From: Balneolales bacterium
GTDB taxonomy: Bacteria > Bacteroidota > Rhodothermia > Balneolales > HLUCCA01
Direction of reading: 5' to 3'
Length of the DNA stretch: 15,807 nucleotides
Assembly: GCA_022565415.1 (NCBI GenBank)
Contig: JAIUMT010000040.1
Location: forward strand, 1 to 15,807
Position 1 is the stretch's first letter. Each line of letters begins with the position of its first letter. Positions 7,086-15,719 of this stretch are shown here, piece after piece. Under the pieces are notes generated by a model that was given only the letters and a program-made list of their open reading frames with translations, had not been told where the DNA came from and ran no database searches. The position numbers were made by a program, and so were the translations under genes.

Positions 7086-7116
7086 TTTGATGATGTAAGC
7101 GCTTTCATTATATTTA
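7086..7116 (+). promoter_or_regulatory. Candidate Bacteroidota promoter of the envelope cluster
   Basis: TTTG (7086-7089) and TATATTTA (7109-7116) are separated by 19 bases. This fits the Bacteroidota -33 TTG / -7 TAnnTTTG layout, with one mismatch at the last base of the -7 box. The start of transcription would fall near 7122-7125, leaving a leader of about 110 bases before ATG 7236. The LacI-type operator at 7094-7107 sits wholly in the spacer. Confidence 0.45.
7094..7107 (+). promoter_or_regulatory. LacI/CcpA-type operator in the promoter spacer
   Basis: TGTAAGCGCTTTCA fits the well-known cre/LacI-family consensus TGWAANCGNTNWCA at every fixed position. It is a near-perfect palindrome around the central GC. 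It lies between the predicted -33 and -7 elements, so bound regulator would block RNA polymerase. No LacI-family gene is in the window, so the regulator must be encoded elsewhere. Confidence 0.62.
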
Positions 7117-7152
7117 GTTAACATTCATTTTAAACGTGATGGTTATGTCAGT

Positions 7153-7165
7153 GTAATCGGATTAC
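7153..7165 (+). repeat. Short palindrome GTAATC-G-GATTAC in the leader
   Basis: Two perfect 6-base arms flank a single central G. It lies about 30 bases downstream of the predicted transcription start and 70 bases before the lipoprotein gene. A one-base centre is too tight for an RNA hairpin, so a protein-binding site is the more natural reading. AACGTGA is directly repeated on both sides (7133-7139 and 7170-7176). Confidence 0.35.
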
Positions 7166-7235
7166 CATTAACGTGAAATCACAGAAGCGACGAATGTAAG
7201 AGTCAATTGTAAAAACGAAAGCAGTCTACGTCAGA

Positions 7236-8966
7236 ATGAAATTCGAGTTCAACAATATTGCCTATCTGAAATTATTCGGTAGAAAATCGAGTTTGGGTCT
7301 GTTGTTTTCGTTATTTGTGCTACTTTCGTGCTCTGAAACGCAACCTGATAACAAGGGTGTTGTCGCAACAGTGGGTTCTTTTGAAATATCAGACCAGCAT
7401 TTCACCAATCAGCTCAAACGATTGTATTTGCGAACGGGTCAGGCCGCTAATGTCAACGAAGATTTTCGATTAGGCGTAATCAATGCAAGAATAGAGCGAT
7501 ATTCTATTGTTGAATTCGCACGTGATAAAGGTTGGGCGAACGACGCAGATGGTATTTATAATAAATCGATGATCGAGAGAAAAGTGATGATGGAAGCCTA
7601 TGAAAAGCATTTCATCCACGACAGGGTGCAGATAACCGACAATCATCTGAGAGAGGTTTTTCGTCGTCATAATACAACCCTTAGAGCTTCACATTTACTG
7701 GCTCGGAATCGTGCGGAAGCTGATTCTCTATACAACTTAGTAAATGCAGGAGCCAGTTTCGAAAATTTGGCCAAAAATGTATTTGAGAATCCGAGATTGG
7801 CTAACTCAGGTGGTGATGTGGGTTATTTTACCCTCGACGAGATGGATATTGCTTTCGAAGAGGCTGCGTACAGTATGAATATTGGCGAGATTTCTGCTCC
7901 GGTCAAAACCTCAACGGGCTTTTCTATAATAAAAGTGACCGATATTGTGGGTAATCCGATGATTACAGAAGCCCAATTTGCCCAGCGCCGAAATTCTGTG
8001 GCACAAGTTGCACGCTCCCAGCAAAACGAATTGGCAACGAGGCGCGATATGCAGCAGGTATTGTCGGGCATGACCTGGGATCTAGACCTCGTCGAAACAT
8101 TATGGCAAATCACGCAAGATCAGTCAGATAACTACAGAACCCGCAGACCTGAACTAGCAGAACTTCCTTTAGAAATCGACGAAACACTGCGAAATCGCGT
8201 TATTTCAAGCAAGTCTGGATTTCGATTTACTGTGCAGGACTATCTCTCTGAAGCCTACTTTACGCCACCTCAGCGCCGCGACTCAGCCAACGACTATTAT
8301 GCATTCGAGGAGCAAATCCGTGGATTGGCCTATCGATCCTACGCCCTCGGACTCATCAACAACTACGCCGGTTTAGACAAAGAATACATTCAAGGCACTA
8401 TCGACGAAACCTTTTATGGATACCTATTCCAGCGATTTGAGGGTTATATGGACACTCAGGTTGAAATAGAAGATTCTCAAGTTCGACAGGCCTACGATAG
8501 TAACATGTCGCTTTTCGAGCAAGAATTAGAATTGGATGTATCTGAGATCGTCTTAACCGACGGTGAGTTAGCCGGTGAGGTCTACGAAGCCTTAAAAAGA
8601 GGCGCTCGTTTTGACGACCAACTTCGCAGATTCGGGGCACCCTCAGAATCCAAAGAAAGAGGTGGGAAAATTGGATTTGTACCGATAACACGTTTTGGAA
8701 CCATGGCGCCACAGTTGCGCAATTTACAGCCCGGTGAAGTAGCCGGACCGTTTCAGGTAGCCAACAACTACTACATTGTACTTAAATGTATGGGTCGTAA
8801 AGATCCCAGACCGCTGAGCTTCGAAGAAGCAGAACCACTCGTGCGTGAATATGTTTTCACGAACGAACGACAACGAGTACGCGACTCGCTGGTGTTGGAT
8901 CTCCGCACCCGCTACAACGCGTCAATAGATATGCAACGACTTAATTCTCTATCCTTTGAACTGTAA
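7236..8966 (+). CDS. Lipoprotein with two parvulin-type (PpiC/SurA-like) peptidyl-prolyl isomerase domains
   Basis: The 576-residue protein begins with a type II signal peptide: a hydrophobic run (about 19-30) ending in lipobox LLSC with Cys32. A SurA/PpiC-like helical N-terminal region follows (about 41-147). The first parvulin domain (about 149-236) has the opening ASHLL motif with His153, SGGDVGYF (191-198) and IGEISAPVKTSTGF. A second, diverged parvulin domain (about 432-520) has RGGKIGF and LQPGEVAGPF. Between them is a long helical region. Such proteins help outer-membrane proteins fold in the periplasm. Domain 1 has Ser230 where the usual closing His of the parvulin site lies. Domain 2 lacks both histidines (Glu437, Tyr513), so chaperoning may matter more than catalysis. 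It heads the envelope cluster, and its stop overlaps the receptor start by one base (TAATG), suggesting it serves those proteins. Confidence 0.88.
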   Translation: MKFEFNNIAYLKLFGRKSSLGLLFSLFVLLSCSETQPDNKGVVATVGSFEISDQHFTNQLKRLYLRTGQAANVNEDFRLGVINARIERYSIVEFARDKGWANDADGIYNKSMIERKVMMEAYEKHFIHDRVQITDNHLREVFRRHNTTLRASHLLARNRAEADSLYNLVNAGASFENLAKNVFENPRLANSGGDVGYFTLDEMDIAFEEAAYSMNIGEISAPVKTSTGFSIIKVTDIVGNPMITEAQFAQRRNSVAQVARSQQNELATRRDMQQVLSGMTWDLDLVETLWQITQDQSDNYRTRRPELAELPLEIDETLRNRVISSKSGFRFTVQDYLSEAYFTPPQRRDSANDYYAFEEQIRGLAYRSYALGLINNYAGLDKEYIQGTIDETFYGYLFQRFEGYMDTQVEIEDSQVRQAYDSNMSLFEQELELDVSEIVLTDGELAGEVYEALKRGARFDDQLRRFGAPSESKERGGKIGFVPITRFGTMAPQLRNLQPGEVAGPFQVANNYYIVLKCMGRKDPRPLSFEEAEPLVREYVFTNERQRVRDSLVLDLRTRYNASIDMQRLNSLSFEL

Positions 8967-11878
8967 TGATGCTACGAAATAGTTTTTTATTGCTTACAGT
9001 GTTCATGTTCGGTTTCGGATTCGCAGTTAATGCGCAGTCTGGCCGAATTGTCGGTACTATTCTTGAGGCCGGCTCAAATGAACCCTTAACAGGTGCAACC
9101 GTTCAGGTTATGGGCACCTCTCAAGGAGCCGCCGCCGATTTAGACGGTAACTTCCGCATCTTGAATGTGCGACCTGGTTCCTACACGCTTGAGTTCCGAT
9201 TTATCGGATTTCAGGCTCAAATCATCGAAAATGTAATCGTTCGAACGGATTTGAACACCGAAGTGAACGTGACTATGCAAAGTGAAACATTCGTTGGTGA
9301 AGAAGTGGTTATTCAGGCTTCTCAGGATGTCGTTATTCGTGACCTCACAAGTTCCGAATCGCGTGTAAGTCGTGATCAAATTGAACGACTTCCGGTGCAG
9401 GAAGTCGGCGACATCATTTCGTTACAAGCAGGTGTAACTGTCGGACCCGGTGGCGCGATTCACATTCGTGGCGGACGTGCTTCCGAAGTTGCCTACATCG
9501 TTGATGGTGTTCGTGTAACCGATGATTACGACAGAGGATCCGGTTTACGCGTTGAAAATCAGGCTATTGAAGAGCTACAAGTCGTTTCAGGTACGTTCAA
9601 TGCCGAGTATGGTCAGGCGATGTCGGGTATCGTGAACATCGTAACCCGCGCCGGAACCAACACCTGGAGAGGAAACGTGAACATCTGGGGCGGAGATTAC
9701 GCCACCGCAGCCAACAATCTGTTCATGGGGGCAGCATCAAACTTCGGGGGTATTAATCCGATGCAACAATACAATATTGAGGGAAGTGTATCCGGACCAA
9801 TTATCAAAGACAAACTCACGATTTTCGCAAGTGGCCGACGATTTCAGAATACAGGATGGCTTTACGGTCGAAATGCATATTCTCCGCTAGGGCCGTTGCT
9901 TTCATCGGTAGATTTGGAAGGAAACCGAACCTGGGAGCCCGGAGTAACACAAATTCCATCAGCCACCATGACCAACAAATTTGGTGAGCGTGTTGATTTC
10001 AGCCTGCCTTGGTTTACCGAAATTGAGCGCGTTAATATTGGCTCAGAAGAGTTTATTCGTTACGAAGATTCTGGTAAGCGCGACAGCTCGCTCGTTGCCA
10101 TGAATCCGTTCGACACCTACAGCGGACAAGTGAATTTACAATACAACTTCAGCCGAATGTTCCGATTCAACCTAATTGGAAACTACAGTAAAGAGTGGGG
10201 AAGTGGGTATAATCATCAAAACCGGCTAGTTCCAGAAGGGCGAAGTTCTTACGAACGCGACAATTACTTCTTGAATTTCAGAACTACAATCACGCCGTCT
10301 AATGTATCGTATATCACTACGAACCTGGCTATGCGTTACAATGCCGTAGAAAGTTCTGCCTTCGGGACTCCCTACGACACCCGATATTTCAATTACGACC
10401 GTCAGTCGAACTATGTAAACTACTCCAATTTACCACCTGACTTTTATTTCGGCGAGACAGGTCGATTTAATCGATTCGGAACCGACAACAACCAGTTCAA
10501 CCGATCAACAACCAGTTACATTGCCAAAGCCGAGTATTCTCGCCAGTTGGACAACCGACACTTCATGAAAGCCGGGCTGGAATTTCAGGCAGATATTATG
10601 ACGTTTCAGTCATTCGGTCTGGCCCCGCTCGAAGTGGGTGATAACATCCAACTCCCAGATGACTTGGATCCGGATTTACGTGATCGCTTAGAGTTGGGCG
10701 TCCCTGAAGCCAACACCCCTGGTCATGAAAAGTGGACCAGAAAGCCTGTTCTGATGGCGGCTTATGTGCAAGATCGTATCGAATATGAAAGTTTGATTAT
10801 AAACGTAGGCTTGCGCTTTGACTACTTCCAACCAAATGCATTGGTACCTGAAAACACGCAGAATCCGCAGTTGTTCCAGCGCCCATTTAACCGCGATGAA
10901 ACATTCTGGACTGAAGCCGATACTAAGTATGCATTAAGTCCGCGGTTTGGATTGGCTTATCCGATTAGCTCACGTGGTGTGATTCACTTCTCGTACGGAT
11001 ATTTCTTCCAGATACCCGATTATAACCGACTTTACAACGGCGACCAGCTTGTGTTACAAAGCACCTCAGGCTTCCAGGGCATTTATGGAAACCCGAATCT
11101 AAAGCCAGAGCGAAGTATCAAGTATGAAATCGGGTTACAGCAAGAGTTATTCACCGGATTTGCGCTAGATGTAACGGCATTCTACGAAGATAAACGAGAT
11201 TATGTATCGTCTGGTCCGCTAAACCTGACTTCGATTCCGTCTGTTCGATACGGAACATGGGTGAACCGGGATTATGCAAACATCCGGGGGCTAACCATAG
11301 CGCTGAATCAGCGAGTGTCACGAAACCTAACTTTCGGATTTGACTACACCTACTCGGTTGCTGAAGATTCCAACTCAGATCCTTCGGCCGAATTTTTCGC
11401 TGCGATAGCGCGCTCAGATACATCCGGATCGTCTTTGGCTCGATTTTTAACTCCGGCAAACTGGGACAGAACCCATGTATTCAACTCTGCCATGTTTTAT
11501 GCAGGAAATAACTGGGGTGTGAACCTGCTGCAACGGTTTTCATCTGGACTGCCGTACACGCCATCGACAGAAGTGCCACGGCGGGTAGGGATTTCAGCAT
11601 CGGGTGATGTGCTAACCAACAGTATCCGCATGCCATATGTATTCTCTTTGGATTTTTCGGCATATCGAAATATTGAGCTAGCTGGCAACAACCTCAGAAT
11701 TAACCTCAACATTTATAACCTGCTCGACAGACGAAATGTGAATTCGGTATTTGCAGATTCTGGTGTTCCGACCGGTCCGCTACGCCCGCCATCGCAGTTT
11801 GATCCTGGTTATTATGAAAATCCAGGCTGGTACAGCGAACCACGACGAGTACAGCTCGGCGTTCAATACTCATTTTAG
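8966..11878 (+). CDS. TonB-dependent outer-membrane receptor with carboxypeptidase-regulatory-like domain
   Basis: The 970-residue protein has a Sec signal peptide cut after VNA (residue 23). A carboxypeptidase-regulatory-like beta-sandwich comes next (about 26-106, GRIVGTILEAGSNEPLTGAT). EEVVIQA near 112 fits the place of a TonB box. The plug domain follows (about 120-230), with IHIRGGRASEVAYIVDGVRV (165-184) and FNAEYGQAMSGIVNIVTRAG (211-230). The rest is a 22-strand-type barrel rich in aromatic residues, ending in VQLGVQYSF, a good outer-membrane insertion signal. It would import a large or scarce ligand with energy from TonB-ExbBD. No SusD-type lipoprotein follows, unlike classical glycan loci; a huge exported protein does. 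The substrate is unknown, and the LacI-type operators upstream hint at sugar control. The gene starts ATGATG; ATG 8966 overlaps the previous stop, and ATG 8969 is equally possible. Confidence 0.95.
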   Translation: MMLRNSFLLLTVFMFGFGFAVNAQSGRIVGTILEAGSNEPLTGATVQVMGTSQGAAADLDGNFRILNVRPGSYTLEFRFIGFQAQIIENVIVRTDLNTEVNVTMQSETFVGEEVVIQASQDVVIRDLTSSESRVSRDQIERLPVQEVGDIISLQAGVTVGPGGAIHIRGGRASEVAYIVDGVRVTDDYDRGSGLRVENQAIEELQVVSGTFNAEYGQAMSGIVNIVTRAGTNTWRGNVNIWGGDYATAANNLFMGAASNFGGINPMQQYNIEGSVSGPIIKDKLTIFASGRRFQNTGWLYGRNAYSPLGPLLSSVDLEGNRTWEPGVTQIPSATMTNKFGERVDFSLPWFTEIERVNIGSEEFIRYEDSGKRDSSLVAMNPFDTYSGQVNLQYNFSRMFRFNLIGNYSKEWGSGYNHQNRLVPEGRSSYERDNYFLNFRTTITPSNVSYITTNLAMRYNAVESSAFGTPYDTRYFNYDRQSNYVNYSNLPPDFYFGETGRFNRFGTDNNQFNRSTTSYIAKAEYSRQLDNRHFMKAGLEFQADIMTFQSFGLAPLEVGDNIQLPDDLDPDLRDRLELGVPEANTPGHEKWTRKPVLMAAYVQDRIEYESLIINVGLRFDYFQPNALVPENTQNPQLFQRPFNRDETFWTEADTKYALSPRFGLAYPISSRGVIHFSYGYFFQIPDYNRLYNGDQLVLQSTSGFQGIYGNPNLKPERSIKYEIGLQQELFTGFALDVTAFYEDKRDYVSSGPLNLTSIPSVRYGTWVNRDYANIRGLTIALNQRVSRNLTFGFDYTYSVAEDSNSDPSAEFFAAIARSDTSGSSLARFLTPANWDRTHVFNSAMFYAGNNWGVNLLQRFSSGLPYTPSTEVPRRVGISASGDVLTNSIRMPYVFSLDFSAYRNIELAGNNLRINLNIYNLLDRRNVNSVFADSGVPTGPLRPPSQFDPGYYENPGWYSEPRRVQLGVQYSF

Positions 11879-11905
11879 TAAATCATTTGCGACTACAGTA
11901 ACGAC

Positions 11906-14900
11906 ATGATGAGAAAAACAATCACAACAATTTTCAGTATCCTGGTTCTTGGCGGCTTTTCGGGCTTGTTCAATGCCACGATAGCACAAACTCCGGGCGA
12001 CGAACGCTCTTCTTTTGAAGATCGCCGGAAATCGATTCTGGATGCCAACAACCTCAGAGCTACATATCATAACTACGGATTCGGCGGACGTACGAGCGAT
12101 AATAATCAAGATGAGTTGTACTTCGAGTATCCCAAAAACACAAATCGTCGCTACATATACTTTGTATCGATTTTTACGGGAGCTGAGGTTCGAAATCAGA
12201 ACGAAGGTAGCAGCACAGAAACATTTCCTGTTGTAATCGCTCCGAACTACAGAACGAATCCACAAACGGGCGATAGCTGGGCTCAAAATCCAATTACAGG
12301 TTATTTCAACAGCGACTCGGAAGAAGTCGCTCGTAGTGATCGTGGTCCGGGTTCGCCTCTTGGCAACACGTGGCCCGAGTTCTGGCCCGACAAAATGGAC
12401 GATGAAGGCGATCCGGGATGGCGCGATCAGTGGAATGGTTTCTTTGGAAAAGGCATCTTTAACGCAGATCAGGAGTTCTTCTACCGAACCGGAGACGATT
12501 TATATACACGGTACACGAACAACGCGAACACCCGTTTCCAGCCTGATGCAACAGATCCTTCGAGAGGCGGACTAGGTCTCATTATGGACAGTCGGATTTT
12601 AGCATGGACTCAAAACCTCATCGCCGACGTTCATTTCAACATTTTTGAAATCCGAAATGATGCTTCTTTCGATTATGATAAAGTTTCGTTCATGCTATGG
12701 ACTGCAGATTGGGTGGGAACTCCGGCAGACGATCAGCCATTCTTCGATCAAGAGCGATCTACGGCATTCTTTACCGATATTCGTCCGACTCAATCTCCTC
12801 CGGAATTTGACGGAACTTCCATTGGTGTAGCTGGAATCCGATTTTTAGAAACGCCCGGAAACGCCCAAGATGGTATCGATAACGACGGTGATTCTGATTG
12901 TTACTTACCTATGTCGAACTTGTGTTTCGATGATAGAACAGAATTGTATGCTGATTTGGCCACGCCGTTAACTGCACCTGGTGGCGGATTCGATTTCATT
13001 CCTACACAGCAGTATCTCCTGGAGAACATCATACCTTTATTCCAGACATCTACATTTGCAGAAAGAACCATCCGTACAGGCGATCCTATTGTGTTGATCG
13101 ACGAGGATGGAAACCGAATCCTGACCCGCTACCCTGATACAGATCAGACGGTTATTAGTCAGGGACGTGAGATTTTCTTACCCGCTGGTGGTTTAACTGT
13201 GCGAGAAGATACGCTGCAAGGAAGGCATTTGAACTTACTCGACGATAACTTAAACGGCCTAATTGATGAAAATCAGCCAAACCATTTAACATTAAGTCGA
13301 TTAACACGAAGTGGTACAATTCAAACGCGTGCGGTGCGCTACATCAACTATCTGTACGAAGGATACTACACAAATATCGGCTCATTTGCCGATCGTGACA
13401 CCATTCAGCGCGGACTCATAGTACCAAATTCGATGATTCGTGAGCGAATGCAGAACGATTCGGATTTCGCGAACCTTGTGAATGACTATCGCGAAATGTT
13501 GGAAAATCTGTACGCAAATCGTCCGGATGCACCATCGTTTGACGACTACTTTCAGAATTTCCATACCAGCGCGCCGATGATTGACGAGTCGCGTGAGGAT
13601 TTCTTCGATAACAATGCGAACTGGTTGGCTAGCGCAGACGATGTTGGAATCGATGGGTTGGAAGGAACTGGATCGAGTGGTGAGGGAGATGGTTTCCCAA
13701 GCTCGGGAGCGTTTACCGCATTCCCCGGAGAAAGTAATATTGACAAGACAGATGTAGCTGAAACAGATGCAATTGGTATTACTTCAGCCACTTTCAGGCC
13801 AGCTGGTGCATTGAACCTCGCCGGACCAGATGTCGATGTGTGGCAAACGCACATGTTACCCGGACGATTTACCGTCGCACCGGATGCCTCCCAAGACACC
13901 GATCAGTTTATAACATCTTCATTTTTTCCGTTGCAACGTGGAAGTATTGAGCGATTTGCAATTGCAATAACGGTAGCTCAGGCGAATACACCTACAAACA
14001 CTGCCGACATTGAACTGGTTGAGAATAACTTGAATCAGGCATTTAATGCTTACGAAGCCAACTATCAGTTTGCCACTGCACCACCTCCGCCAGTATTGAG
14101 AACCGTTCCCGGTGATGGTCGTGTTACGTTGTACTGGGATGATGAAGCCGAGTTTGTGTTCGACCGATACCTGGAGCGTTTGGGTCAGAATCCGAATAAC
14201 TTTGAGGGTTATAAAATCTATCGTTCGACGGATGCAGCCCTTCTGGATGCACGTAAGATAACCGACGGACGTGGAAACTTGACGTTCCTCAAACCGATTG
14301 CGCAGTTCGACAGAGAAAATGAATTCTCAGGCAATCACCCGATTCCAATCAACGGCGTTGAGTACTACTTGGGTGACAACAGCGGATTACAACGTTATTA
14401 TATCGATACAGATATCATCAACGGGCGCCAGTATTACTATGCTGTTGTGGCGTACAACCACGGTGCAGCTCAGGCGGGAATTGCTCCTTCAGAGTCGCCA
14501 ATTAACCTGAGTATTAATCCGGATGGAACCCTTGTCGCCGGAGTAAATGTGAAATCTGTGATTCCAGCTGCCAACTCTGCCGGTTATGTTGGTCCGCAGC
14601 CTCCTGTTGTACAACAAGTTTCTGGAAGTGGCACAGGTGAAGTTTTGGTGGATATTGTAGATCCGCGAGAACTGGTTCCCGGCAGTACATATCAAATCAC
14701 ATTCCGTGATACCACCATCGCAGGCGAAACCAAGGCTTACGCTTATAGTTTGTCAAATACGACAACAGACAAAGTGCTTCTGGAAAACCGAGAGTCTATG
14801 CAAGGTCAGGATTCACCTGTAATTGAAGGTTTCCGGGTAATTATTCGAAATCCGGAAAGTCAAAACCGAATCAAGCAAGTTTCGTGGGCAACTGAATCTG

Positions 14901-15712
14901 GTGTAAGCGCCGATGCAACAGTTACAAGCACTACGGTTGGCGAGGGAACAGATCGAAGTTATATCCTGAATTTTGGTCCGGAAACGAGTCGATTTAGTTC
15001 AAATGAAGTGGTTGTAAGCAGAGGATCAATTCGTCAGCGAGTAGCGGCTGTAACTTCCAATTTGCAGATAATAGATGCCGAGTCTGGTAAAAATGTACCG
15101 TACGCTCTACTGCGCGATGGATCTATACCTGGCCGAAATGAAGCTGTATCGGCATATTTCGATGCGGAATCGCAGCAGAACAACAGTGACATCGTCTATA
15201 TTCTCAACGACGAAAATGAAGTAGAGTACGAACTGACGATTCATCCGCATGTTGGCGGACAAACATTCCGTCCGATGAGTGGCGACCGGGTTGAAATCGC
15301 TCAAGGAACCGATTTCACTAGCAACGACGTTTTCGAGTTCACCATCGACGAGAACCTCAACGTAGCCAAAGAAGATACAGATCTGGCCCGTCAGCGATTG
15401 GAAGACATCCGGGTTGTTCCGAATCCATATATGGTAACTAACGTTGCAGAACGACGGCCTACGCCGGTTCGCCCTCAGCAAGAACGACAATTGCATTTCA
15501 TTAATCTTCCGGCTCAGTGCACGATTCGAATATTCAACGTAGCAGGACAACTGATTCAGACTATTCCGGTTAATAATTCGATCGATAACGGACTGAAAGT
15601 CTGGGACATGCTAACAAAAGATAACCTCGACCTTTCTTACGGAGTTTACATCTACCACGTAGATGCTCCCGGTATTGGTGAGCATACGGGTAAATTTGCG
15701 GTGATTAAATAA
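11906..15712 (+). CDS. Very large exported protein with Ca-loop-like motifs, Fn3-like domain and T9SS-like C-terminal domain
   Basis: The 1268-residue protein starts with a Sec signal peptide, cut near TIA-Q (residue 27/28). The first 700 residues match no family I recognise. They contain two acidic loop motifs, DGIDNDGDSD (322-331, followed by a Cys pair at 332 and 340) and DDNLNGLIDEN (446-456), which resemble calcium-binding loops of thrombospondin-3/dockerin type. A fibronectin-III-like domain lies at about 726-852 (PPPPVLRTVPGDGRVTLYWD to YYYAVVAYNHG). The C-terminal 105 residues, from VVPNPYMVTN through IRIFNVAGQLIQTI to GVYIYHVD and KFAVIK, match the T9SS type A sorting / FlgD-Ig-like fold, so export across the outer membrane and surface display are likely. 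It lies 27 bases after the receptor and probably works with it, for instance as a surface ligand-binding or degrading partner, but no catalytic motif is visible. Confidence 0.85.
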   Translation: MMRKTITTIFSILVLGGFSGLFNATIAQTPGDERSSFEDRRKSILDANNLRATYHNYGFGGRTSDNNQDELYFEYPKNTNRRYIYFVSIFTGAEVRNQNEGSSTETFPVVIAPNYRTNPQTGDSWAQNPITGYFNSDSEEVARSDRGPGSPLGNTWPEFWPDKMDDEGDPGWRDQWNGFFGKGIFNADQEFFYRTGDDLYTRYTNNANTRFQPDATDPSRGGLGLIMDSRILAWTQNLIADVHFNIFEIRNDASFDYDKVSFMLWTADWVGTPADDQPFFDQERSTAFFTDIRPTQSPPEFDGTSIGVAGIRFLETPGNAQDGIDNDGDSDCYLPMSNLCFDDRTELYADLATPLTAPGGGFDFIPTQQYLLENIIPLFQTSTFAERTIRTGDPIVLIDEDGNRILTRYPDTDQTVISQGREIFLPAGGLTVREDTLQGRHLNLLDDNLNGLIDENQPNHLTLSRLTRSGTIQTRAVRYINYLYEGYYTNIGSFADRDTIQRGLIVPNSMIRERMQNDSDFANLVNDYREMLENLYANRPDAPSFDDYFQNFHTSAPMIDESREDFFDNNANWLASADDVGIDGLEGTGSSGEGDGFPSSGAFTAFPGESNIDKTDVAETDAIGITSATFRPAGALNLAGPDVDVWQTHMLPGRFTVAPDASQDTDQFITSSFFPLQRGSIERFAIAITVAQANTPTNTADIELVENNLNQAFNAYEANYQFATAPPPPVLRTVPGDGRVTLYWDDEAEFVFDRYLERLGQNPNNFEGYKIYRSTDAALLDARKITDGRGNLTFLKPIAQFDRENEFSGNHPIPINGVEYYLGDNSGLQRYYIDTDIINGRQYYYAVVAYNHGAAQAGIAPSESPINLSINPDGTLVAGVNVKSVIPAANSAGYVGPQPPVVQQVSGSGTGEVLVDIVDPRELVPGSTYQITFRDTTIAGETKAYAYSLSNTTTDKVLLENRESMQGQDSPVIEGFRVIIRNPESQNRIKQVSWATESGVSADATVTSTTVGEGTDRSYILNFGPETSRFSSNEVVVSRGSIRQRVAAVTSNLQIIDAESGKNVPYALLRDGSIPGRNEAVSAYFDAESQQNNSDIVYILNDENEVEYELTIHPHVGGQTFRPMSGDRVEIAQGTDFTSNDVFEFTIDENLNVAKEDTDLARQRLEDIRVVPNPYMVTNVAERRPTPVRPQQERQLHFINLPAQCTIRIFNVAGQLIQTIPVNNSIDNGLKVWDMLTKDNLDLSYGVYIYHVDAPGIGEHTGKFAVIK

Positions 15713-15719
15713 GGCGACA

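Larger units (their letters stand above)
6817..7235 (+). other. 419-base AT-rich regulatory gap between ispG and the envelope cluster
   Basis: No coding frame is credible in this gap. It holds, in order: a promoter-like pair (6876-6903), a perfect hairpin (6962-6997), two LacI-type operator-like sites (7036-7049 and 7094-7107), a Bacteroidota-like promoter around the second site (7086-7116), and a short palindrome (7153-7165). The heptamer ATGTAAG occurs four times (starting at 6960, 7035, 7093 and 7194); one copy begins the hairpin and two begin the operators. The last 70 bases before the start at 7236 show nothing else and no Shine-Dalgarno sequence. Confidence 0.7.

Noticed and set aside
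11870..12286. Minus-strand open frames of 138, 147 and 115 codons (11870-12286, 15107-15550, 13552-13899)
   Set aside because: They lie opposite the strongly supported 1268-residue exported protein, have low-complexity or implausible sequence, and show no domain motif. They are shadows.
8966..15712. A SusC/SusD glycan-uptake pair
   Set aside because: The receptor resembles SusC in its domain order, but the next gene is a 1268-residue signal-peptidase-I protein with a sorting-like tail, not a SusD lipoprotein; no lipobox or SusD repeats are visible.
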